Below, piece after piece: positions 57,741-64,000 of a stretch of DNA of 64,000 nt. Made by a program: the position numbers and the translations under genes. Under the pieces are notes generated by a model that saw only the letters and a program-made list of their open reading frames with translations, did no database searches and was not told the DNA's origin. The number at the start of each line of letters is the position of its first letter. The stretch's first letter is position 1. Source of the stretch: Deinococcus sp. QL22. GTDB taxonomy: Bacteria > Deinococcota > Deinococci > Deinococcales > Deinococcaceae. Where the stretch lies: NCBI RefSeq assembly GCF_023370075.1, contig NZ_CP097149.1, positions 2,230,001-2,294,000 on the forward strand, given 5' to 3'.

Positions 57741-58370
57741 ATGAGCGATACGCCCGTTTCTTTGCCTACAGCCCCAGCTCCCCCCGCCGATTGGATGCTT
57801 GTGCCTACCCTGCCGGGCCGGTTTATTACCCTGGAAGCCCTGACAGAAGCCCACGCCGAAGCACTGAACTCGGGGGCCGACGCCGATACGGTGGCGATGT
57901 TGGCGCGGGGCGGCCCGGAAGAAGCCACCGCCGAAGCGTGGGCCAGCTATATTACGCGGCTGAATGCCCTCCCCAACCGCATCAACTGGGCGGTGTTGCT
58001 GGGCGGGCAAGCGGTGGGGCGCATCAGCTACAGCGAGGTCAAGACCTCTGACCGCTGGATGGAAATTGGCACGATGTTGCTGCCGGGCGCACGCGGCGGC
58101 GTGGTCAATCCCGAATCCAAACTGTTGCTGCTGACCCGTGCCTTCGAGGTGTTGGGAGCCAACCGGGTGCATTTCAAGGTCGATGCCCGCAACGCCCGCA
58201 GTCTCGCCGCAATGCGGAAGATGGGAGCGGTGGAAGAAGGCACGCTGCGCCAATATCAGGTGCGCCCTGACGGGTTTGCCCGTGACAGCGTGATATTCAG
58301 CATCTTGCAGGATGAATGGCAAACCGTGAAGGCAGGGCTGCAAGCGCGACTGACAGCGGCGGCCTCTTAA
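57741..58370 (+). CDS. GNAT-family acetyltransferase (RimJ/RimL type)
   Basis: The 209-residue protein has the GNAT layout of RimL-type enzymes: RFITLEALTEAHAEALNSGA, a central strand NWAVLLGGQAVGRISYSEVK, WMEIGTMLLPGARGGVVNPE (acetyl-CoA loop region), RVHFKVDARNARSLAAMRKM and a closing DSVIFSIL strand. The family transfers acetyl from acetyl-CoA to protein N-termini or small amines. Substrate is unknown. It follows recR but has its own leaderless promoter. Confidence 0.9.
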   Translation: MSDTPVSLPTAPAPPADWMLVPTLPGRFITLEALTEAHAEALNSGADADTVAMLARGGPEEATAEAWASYITRLNALPNRINWAVLLGGQAVGRISYSEVKTSDRWMEIGTMLLPGARGGVVNPESKLLLLTRAFEVLGANRVHFKVDARNARSLAAMRKMGAVEEGTLRQYQVRPDGFARDSVIFSILQDEWQTVKAGLQARLTAAAS

Positions 58371-58438
58371 GTTCACCCTCAGATTTGATGAGAACTATCC
58401 CAAGCTTGTCATAACCGACCTGTTAGCCTGAAAGGGCC

Positions 58439-58903
58439 ATGCTTGCCCGCACCCCTGTTACTGCCCTGTTGACCGCCGCTGTGTTTGGTTTTGCCCCAGC
58501 GCAGGCCTTAATCGTGCCCATGACCGGCTGGACACCTGTAGCGGGCAACGCCAACGAGTGGGTAGACGGCGCGGGCGCGTGCCTTCTGCGCGAGGAAAAA
58601 CACGGTCAGGCTTTCCCCACCTTCAAGACGCAGGATCAGGCCCGCGCTTTTGCGTTCAAGCTGCAATCCAAACTCAGCGCCCGCAAAGTCCGTGAGGTGG
58701 TCACGCAACCGGTAGACCGAGCCGGGGCCTGGAGCATTCTGGCGTCGTACTCTTACGAGCAGGGCGGCGTCACTTACCGCATCAGCCAGCTGTACCTCAG
58801 CGACAGCGGCATCCTCCGTACCGTGACGGGCAGCAGCGCCGAGTTCGAGGGCAGCCCATGTGTCAACGCCATGCGCGAGTTTTTGCGGTATCTGGCCGAC
58901 TGA
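58439..58903 (+). CDS. Exported protein, unknown
   Basis: The 154-residue product has a signal peptide (MLARTPVTALLTAAVFGFAP; cleavage near AQA at about 23). The mature protein has a WVDGAGACLLREEKHGQAFP segment, an AFAFKLQSKLSARKVREVV helix and a C-terminal segment with Cys (GSPCVNAMREFLRYL). The two Cys may pair. It is probably periplasmic or surface-associated and lies between core genes. Confidence 0.75.
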   Translation: MLARTPVTALLTAAVFGFAPAQALIVPMTGWTPVAGNANEWVDGAGACLLREEKHGQAFPTFKTQDQARAFAFKLQSKLSARKVREVVTQPVDRAGAWSILASYSYEQGGVTYRISQLYLSDSGILRTVTGSSAEFEGSPCVNAMREFLRYLAD

Positions 58904-58950
58904 GCCAGAACGCTCAGGCCCGGAAAGCAAAGCACAGGTCACACCAAAAA

Positions 58951-58984
58951 GCAGGGCCGACGCACGTTGAAGCGTCGGCCCTGC
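58951..58984 (-). terminator. Terminator of rpsT
   Basis: A 13-bp perfect stem GCAGGGCCGACGC / GCGTCGGCCCTGC with 8-base loop is followed on the minus strand by TTTTTGG. It closes rpsT 15 bases after its stop, and could also act for the convergent gene. Confidence 0.9.
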
Positions 58985-58998
58985 TTAAATTTTGCTAC

Positions 58999-59280
58999 TT
59001 AGGCTTGCTCGGCTGCGGCCTTCAGCTTGTTGATGGCTTTGGCGAGGCGGCTCTTCTTGCGGGCGGCGGTGTTCTTGTGCAGGGTGCTGCCCTTGGCGGC
59101 CTTGTCGATCAGGCTCTCGGCCTTGCTCTGCACGGCGGCGGCGTCGGCCACGTTCTGCTGGGCGGCTTCCACGGCCTTCTTCACGAAGGTTTTGATGGTG
59201 CTCTTGCGGCTGCGGTTCAGCATGCGGCGCTTCAGGCTCTGGCGGTGGCGTTTCTGGGCAGATTTATGACGTAGGGCCAT
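58999..59280 (-). CDS. rpsT: Ribosomal protein S20
   Basis: The 93-residue basic protein ([58 protein letters not shown]) is a typical bacterial S20, binding 16S rRNA in the small subunit early in assembly. AAGGAG is before the ATG. It is followed by a strong terminator and transcribed alone. Confidence 0.97.
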   Translation of the reverse strand: MALRHKSAQKRHRQSLKRRMLNRSRKSTIKTFVKKAVEAAQQNVADAAAVQSKAESLIDKAAKGSTLHKNTAARKKSRLAKAINKLKAAAEQA

Positions 59281-59497
59281 GTTCGTTCTCCTTATTCTCC
59301 CAAATTCATCTTAGATGCATTCGGGGCGGTTCCCACGCTGGGGAACTCGACGCACCGGGCAATTTCGGTTGCCTTCGGCGCACCCGCTCAGGCCGCGTTG
59401 AGCCTGATCCGGGGTTATCCAGACTGCCTAGAAATGAATCAGAGGCAAAATGGGCAGCTTCGCTACTGTATCCGGTATGGCGGATTGGGTCAAGCGG

Positions 59498-59503
59498 TAG
59501 ACT
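59498..59503 (+). promoter_or_regulatory. -10 box of a leaderless promoter
   Basis: TAGACT lies 7 bases before the GTG at 59,511. Confidence 0.45.
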
Positions 59504-59510
59504 GCACGGC

Positions 59511-60089
59511 GTGAGCTTCCGGCCCAAAAAACCACGCCCCAGCCCTGATCTCGAGGGCGAACGGCCTGCCAAACCCGCCCGCGTCCCCACCCCCGAAGAA
59601 GCCCGCGATAACCTGCTGGCCTACGCCTTCCGTGCGCTGGGGGCAAGGGCACTGACCGCCGCCGAATTGCGGGCCAAATTGCAACGCCGCAGCGATGATG
59701 AAGCACTAATCGAGCAGGTGCTGGAGCGCGTGCAGGAGCTGGGGTATCAGGACGACGCACAGGTGGCGCAGGCCGAGGGAGCGCGGCGCGGCATCGGCGG
59801 TTTCCGGGTGCGTCAGACCCTCAAGCGCCGGGGCGTGACGGCCCCACTGATAGACGAAACCATGCAGGCCCGCGACCCCGACGATGAGCAGACGTCGGCC
59901 ACCGAATTGCTCAGCCGCCGCTGGCCCAGCCTCAGCCGCAAGCGCGATCCGCGTTCCAGCGCCTACGGATTCTTGGCGCGGCGCGGCTTTCCCGGCTCTG
60001 TTATCTGGAACGCTATCCGCGAGGTCAGCGCCGAGCACATTGACGATGAAGATGCAGTGGAGCCGGAGTTTATAGACGATGACGAATAA
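59511..60089 (+). CDS. recX: RecX-family regulator of RecA
   Basis: The 192-residue protein starts with GTG. After a Pro-rich leader of about 35 residues, it has the three-helix repeats of Rec[61 protein letters not shown] and [20 protein letters not shown]. RecX binds RecA filaments and limits recombination and coprotease activity. The C-terminus is acidic. The same GTCTAAG repeats as after recR lie just downstream. Confidence 0.9.
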   Translation: MSFRPKKPRPSPDLEGERPAKPARVPTPEEARDNLLAYAFRALGARALTAAELRAKLQRRSDDEALIEQVLERVQELGYQDDAQVAQAEGARRGIGGFRVRQTLKRRGVTAPLIDETMQARDPDDEQTSATELLSRRWPSLSRKRDPRSSAYGFLARRGFPGSVIWNAIREVSAEHIDDEDAVEPEFIDDDE

Positions 60090-60107
60090 GGGCGGCTGCG
60101 ATTGAAG

Positions 60108-60168
60108 CGGTCTAAGGGTCTAAGGTCGAAGCGTCTAAGAACGGTAGAAACCTTAGACCCTTAGACCG
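60108..60168. repeat. GTCTAAG-type inverted repeat pair
   Basis: CGGTCTAAGGGTCTAAGG (60,108-60,125) is the exact inverse of 60,151-60,168, forming an 18-bp hairpin with a 25-base loop. It lies after recX. Related blocks occur at 57,575 and 57,677. Confidence 0.8.
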
Positions 60169-60329
60169 CCCTGCCCGACCCCTCGACATTCCGGCGCGTG
60201 AACGCCCACCCCGTCAGCCAATTGGCCTGTTTCTTCTAAGTTGCCAGCGTGCTTGACACCCCCAATCGGCCCCGCGTAAACTGCCGATTGCACCAAAGCG
60301 GCCCCAACTGGCGCGGCGGGCCGTGGAAT

Positions 60330-60406
60330 CGGGGCGTAGCGCAGCCTGGTAGCGCACGTCGTTCGGGACGACGGGGTCGGAGGTTCGAATCCTCTCGCCC
60401 TGACCA
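60330..60406 (+). tRNA. tRNA-Pro (anticodon CGG)
   Basis: The 77-nt gene folds as a cloverleaf: acceptor CGGGGCG with CGCCCTG, D-arm region GCGCAGCCTGGTAGCGC, anticodon stem CGTCG-TTCGGGA-CGACG with CGG as anticodon, and T-arm GGAGGTTCGAATCCTC ending in CCA encoded. It reads CCG codons. A terminator follows directly. Confidence 0.97.
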
Positions 60407-60415
60407 CGCCGGAAG

Positions 60416-60442
60416 CCTCCCTGCTTTTGGGAGGTTTTTTTT
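60416..60442 (+). terminator. Terminator of the tRNA-Pro gene
   Basis: CCTCCC pairs with GGGAGG around TGCTTTT and is followed by eight T. Confidence 0.9.
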
Positions 60443-60525
60443 GTGCGGCCCTGCCTCCGCCTTCGGTTATGCTGTAGCCCGCTGCCGTGTTCAGTCTGCC
60501 TTTCCCTTTCCGCCGGAGTGCCCCT

Positions 60526-61254
60526 ATGCGCGTGTTTGCCATTGCCGATCTGCACCTTGCCACCGTGATTCCCAAACCCATGACGGTGTTTGGGCCGCAG
60601 TGGGCGGGCCACCCGGACGCAATTTGGGCATACTGGCGCGAACTTGTGTGCGAGGAAGACGTGGTGCTGCTGCCCGGCGACCTGTCTTGGGCCATGCGCC
60701 TGCCTGACGCCATGACCGACCTGACTGTGGTGGCGGGCCTGCCGGGAACCAAGGTGCTGCTGCGAGGCAACCACGACTATTGGTGGCCCACAGCCAGCCG
60801 CCTGCGTGCCGCGTTGCCGCCCCGAATGCTGGCGGTGGTCAACGACGCCGTCCGCGTGGGTAACGTGGTGGTCTGCGGTTCACGCGGTTGGACGACGCCC
60901 GGACACGAGGCGCTGAATGTCGAGGACGAGCGTCTGCTGACCCGTGAAGCCGAGCGCCTGAGCCTGAGCGTGAAGGCTGCCCAGGCCCTACGGCAACCCG
61001 GCGATCACTTCCTGATGATGCTGCACTACCCGCCCGCCTCACCGCCCTACCCACCCAATCCCCTGACCGACGTGATCGCGGCGGCGCGGCCCGATCTGAT
61101 CGTGTACGGCCACCTGCACGGCGTTCCACTGGAGCGGGCCATTCATCAGGTAGACGGCATTCCAGCCTATTTGGTGGCCGCCGATGGGCTTAAGTTTCGG
61201 CCCAAACTGCTGCTGGATACGGGAACGGTGGAGACTGGAGAACAACTCGGCTGA
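60526..61254 (+). CDS. Metallophosphoesterase
   Basis: The 242-residue protein begins [11 protein letters not shown] at 60,526. It has the calcineurin-like set of metal motifs: DLH (residues 8-10), [23 protein letters not shown] and the GHLHG near residue 200. Such enzymes hydrolyse phosphoesters with two metal ions in the cytoplasm. Members of this small group are close to YkuE/UDP-2,3-diacylglucosamine-like hydrolases, but substrate is unknown. CCGGAG lies before the ATG. Confidence 0.92.
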   Translation: MRVFAIADLHLATVIPKPMTVFGPQWAGHPDAIWAYWRELVCEEDVVLLPGDLSWAMRLPDAMTDLTVVAGLPGTKVLLRGNHDYWWPTASRLRAALPPRMLAVVNDAVRVGNVVVCGSRGWTTPGHEALNVEDERLLTREAERLSLSVKAAQALRQPGDHFLMMLHYPPASPPYPPNPLTDVIAAARPDLIVYGHLHGVPLERAIHQVDGIPAYLVAADGLKFRPKLLLDTGTVETGEQLG

Positions 61255-61266
61255 TCTTGCGGCGCG

Positions 61267-61923
61267 TCATCCTCGCGCCGCCACCACCAGCGTCACCACC
61301 AGGGCGGCGAGGCCCATGCCGATACTGCTCGCGGCCCCAGTCAACTCGCTTTCCTCGCGGGCGCGAGCGGTGCCGATGCCGTGGGCTACGGCTCCCAGCG
61401 CAATGCCGCGTGCCAGTGGATGCCGCACGCCCAACAGGGTCAGGAAGGCGGGCAAGACCAGCGCTCCCAGCAGGCCCGACAACACCGCCAAGGTTGCCGC
61501 CAGTGCCGGAGTCGCCCCCGTGATCTGTGCCAATTGCAGCGCAACCGGGCTGGTGGCCGGAGCCGTTGCCAGTGCCCGCTGTGCATCCAGACCTAAGCCC
61601 AGCACACGCGGTAGCAGGGTATCTACGGCCACGCCTACCAGTGTGCCCGCCGTTCCACCCAGCAACAGCGCCTGCCATTGCCGCGCCAGCAGCCCACGCA
61701 AGCGGTACAGCGGCACAGCCAACGCCACCACCGCCGGGGCCAGGAATGCAGAGATGGGTTCTGTGGCCCGCGTGTACGTTTCGTAGGGTGTGCGCGTGAG
61801 CAGCAGTAGGCCGCCCAGCAGCACGGTTGCCAGCAGCGTCGGATTCAGCAGCGGCGACCTCAGGCGCACCTGCAGCACGGTGCCCAGTGCAAAGGCCAGC
61901 AGGGTCAGGGCCAGCCAGATCAT
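61267..61923 (-). CDS. lrgB: LrgB/CidB-family membrane protein
   Basis: The 218-residue protein has about eight membrane segments and the LrgB pattern: LLSPLLNPTLLATVLLGG-like start, YTRATEPISAFLAPAVVALA, PLYRLRGLLARQWQALLLGG, TSPVALQLAQITGATPALAA and ARGIALGAVAHGIGTARARE. It works with LrgA in a holin-like, or pyruvate/osmotic transport, pair. The ATG overlaps lrgA by 4 bases. Confidence 0.9.
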   Translation of the reverse strand: MIWLALTLLAFALGTVLQVRLRSPLLNPTLLATVLLGGLLLLTRTPYETYTRATEPISAFLAPAVVALAVPLYRLRGLLARQWQALLLGGTAGTLVGVAVDTLLPRVLGLGLDAQRALATAPATSPVALQLAQITGATPALAATLAVLSGLLGALVLPAFLTLLGVRHPLARGIALGAVAHGIGTARAREESELTGAASSIGMGLAALVVTLVVAARG

Positions 61924-62309
61924 CTTGGGCCATCACCATCTGCCCGCACCAGCCTCGCTGCCAGCAGTCCGGCTACGCCTGCCCCCAGCAGCAGTCCCGC
62001 CAGCATGACCAGCAGCCACAGCCCCCACGCGGCCCCTGCTCCCAGAAATTGAATGGCTCCCACGGTGGCCGGGACGAACAGCAGCCCCAGGATGCCCAAT
62101 AGCCCATTGGCGGCAGGTTCTATCCAGTAGAGGCGTACCAGACGCAGGCTCAGCGCGGCCCATAACATCACCATGCCCACCACCGATCCCGGCAGGGGCA
62201 GATGCAGCAGCCTGATCAGTCCTTCTCCGAGTGCCGCAAAACCGACCAGAATGCCCAGCCCCAACACCACGCGCAGCGGCGGCGTCAGGGCAGCGGTCTG
62301 GGAAGGCAT
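61920..62309 (-). CDS. lrgA: LrgA/CidA-family holin-like protein
   Basis: The 129-residue protein has four membrane segments and the LrgA core LLHLPLPGSVVGMVMLWAAL and LGLLFVPATVGAIQFLGAGA. It is 5 bases after mtnN and overlaps lrgB by 4 bases, so it belongs to one leftward operon. It is a host gene and is not part of the prophage lysis system. Confidence 0.9.
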   Translation of the reverse strand: MPSQTAALTPPLRVVLGLGILVGFAALGEGLIRLLHLPLPGSVVGMVMLWAALSLRLVRLYWIEPAANGLLGILGLLFVPATVGAIQFLGAGAAWGLWLLVMLAGLLLGAGVAGLLAARLVRADGDGPR

Positions 62310-62314
62310 CCGGC

Positions 62315-63025
<711 letters not shown>

Positions 63026-63032
63026 AGCGGGC

Positions 63033-63038
63033 AGTCTA
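63033..63038 (-). promoter_or_regulatory. -10 box of a leaderless promoter
   Basis: On the minus strand TAGACT ends 7 bases before the ATG of mtnN at 63,025. Confidence 0.5.
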
Positions 63039-63082
63039 CAGGAGCCGCGCCGCCGACCCTATGCCCCAGCGGTGCGGCGGCG

Positions 63083-63088
63083 TATGCT
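63083..63088 (+). promoter_or_regulatory. -10 box of a leaderless promoter
   Basis: TATGCT lies 6 bases before the ATG at 63,095, divergent from the mtnN promoter. Confidence 0.5.
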
Positions 63089-63094
63089 CGCCCT

Positions 63095-64000
63095 ATGACT
63101 GGCCTGCATTCGCCTGAAGTGTCCGCACCAGAAGCTGCCGACGCCCACAGCCAACTCGATCCTGCCGCGCTGCGCCACCCCGATTCTCTGAAATGGATGT
63201 TGTACGACGAGGACGTCATTCCGATGTGGATTGCCGACATGGACTACCCGGTGGCCTCCGCCATCCTGTCTGCCCTGCAAGACCGTCTGACACGCGGTCT
63301 GGGTTATCCGCAACTGATGGGCGATCCACTCCTGACCCGTCTGATTCAGGAAAAGGCCGCCACACAAGGGCTGACCGACCTGCCCACCGAAGGAGTGGCG
63401 CTGCTGCCGGGAGTCGTACCGGGAATTTTTGCTGCCGTACACGCGCTCACCACTCCCGGCGACGGCGTGCTGACCATGCTGCCCGTGTATCACCCCTTTC
63501 ACATGAGCATCAATGATCAGCGCCGCGTGGTGCAGGCCGCCGCCCTCACCGACTCGGGCATCCGCTGGGAAATCGATTGGGAAGCGTTGGAGGGGGCGGT
63601 CACGCCGTCCACGCGCCTGATGCTGCTGTGCCACCCCCACAACCCCACCGGGCGTGTGTGGGACGCCGAAGAACTGGGCAAACTGCGCGACTTTGCTCTG
63701 CGCCACAACCTCTATGTGTGTTCGGATGAACTGCACGCCGATCTCCGTTTTGCCAAGGCTCCATTTGAATCGTTTGCTGCCGATCCGCGTGTGCGGGGCC
63801 GCACGGTCACTCTGACGGGGCCGTGCAAGGCGTTTAACACGGCGGGACTGGGCATCGGGGCCATGCTCAGCCACGACCCGGCCCTGATCAAGCGCCTGAA
63901 AACAGCGGTGGGCGGCCTGATGGGACATCCCAGCGCCCTGAGCATCACCATGTGGCAGGCAGCCTTGCAAGAAGGCGGCCCCTGGCTGGCCGAAACGGTG
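63095..64000 (+). CDS. PatB/MalY-type pyridoxal phosphate aminotransferase or C-S lyase, partial
   Basis: The frame is open for 302 codons and runs off the right edge, so the C-terminus is missing. It starts MTGLHSPEVSAPEAADAHSQ. PatB/MalY signatures are WMLYDEDVIPMWIADMDYPV, GYPQLMGDPLL, LLPGVVPGIFAAVHAL, CHPHNPTGRVWDAEEL (cofactor phosphate region), SDELHADL and TGPCKAFNTAGLGIGAML, with Lys the Schiff base. Members cleave cystathionine or act as aminotransferases in methionine metabolism. Its neighbour mtnN is also in methionine salvage. Confidence 0.92.
   Translation, partial: MTGLHSPEVSAPEAADAHSQLDPAALRHPDSLKWMLYDEDVIPMWIADMDYPVASAILSALQDRLTRGLGYPQLMGDPLLTRLIQEKAATQGLTDLPTEGVALLPGVVPGIFAAVHALTTPGDGVLTMLPVYHPFHMSINDQRRVVQAAALTDSGIRWEIDWEALEGAVTPSTRLMLLCHPHNPTGRVWDAEELGKLRDFALRHNLYVCSDELHADLRFAKAPFESFAADPRVRGRTVTLTGPCKAFNTAGLGIGAMLSHDPALIKRLKTAVGGLMGHPSALSITMWQAALQEGGPWLAETV

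Noticed and set aside
60330..60406. tRNA-Pro as the prophage attachment site
   Set aside because: The tRNA is intact and about 3.7 kb away from the integrase; no duplicate of its 3' end was seen near the prophage end, and serine integrases rarely use tRNA genes.
61184..61786. Plus-strand frame opposite lrgB
   Set aside because: It is Ala/Arg/Ser-rich antisense sequence; LrgB on the other strand is a clear family match.
61920..62309. LrgA as a prophage holin
   Set aside because: It belongs to the mtnN-lrgA-lrgB host operon, far outside the prophage.

Overview
The window looks like a Deinococcus chromosome carrying most of a large tailed-phage prophage. The evidence for the host is a GC-rich sequence, a core block on the right (ebfC, recR, rpsT, recX, tRNA-Pro, mtnN) and many start codons preceded by a TANNNT -10 box only 5-8 bases away with no ribosome binding site, the leaderless promoter style typical of Deinococcus. 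The genus is an inference; no species is claimed. The prophage runs from at least position 1 (its left end is outside the window, and no endolysin is visible inside it) to about 56,620, where the serine integrase ends 16 bases before ebfC. Core genes fill 56,634-64,000.

The phage genes form a long leftward operon starting at a sigma70-like promoter at 50,104-50,132. First come a Cro-like repressor and tiny overlapping genes (48.5-50.1 kb), then recombination and replication: Bet/RecT, a replication protein with an iteron-like array inside its gene, DnaB helicase, MazG-like hydrolase and RusA (40.6-48.5 kb). An accessory block follows (33.7-40.6 kb), made largely of duplicated small genes plus an Acb2/Tad1-type counter-defence protein and a diguanylate cyclase. 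Then come packaging and head genes (terminase, portal, protease with nested scaffold, decoration protein, capsid; 26.1-33.6 kb), connector and tail genes (21.3-26.1 kb), a cargo island (16.8-21.2 kb: membrane proteins, DinB-like protein, dienelactone-hydrolase-like protein, META-domain protein, RNA ligase), and the tape measure and tail-tip/fibre genes (0.7-16.7 kb).

Rightward from the control region lie a CI-like repressor, an ImmA/IrrE-type metallopeptidase, a set of exported or membrane proteins separated by a dispersed 21-base repeat, a macro-domain protein (leftward), a DUF4274-like protein and the large serine integrase. Cargo genes facing against the phage operon mostly carry their own leaderless promoters, so they are probably expressed in the lysogen. 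Internal terminators in the leftward operon suggest either antitermination or several promoters.

A 1,270-bp IS4-family element with 25-bp inverted repeats and a 10-bp target duplication sits in the tail region; its transposase is frameshifted twice. The tape measure gene and a small accessory gene are also frameshifted in G runs, so sequencing error has to be considered for all of these. No CRISPR array or rRNA was seen.
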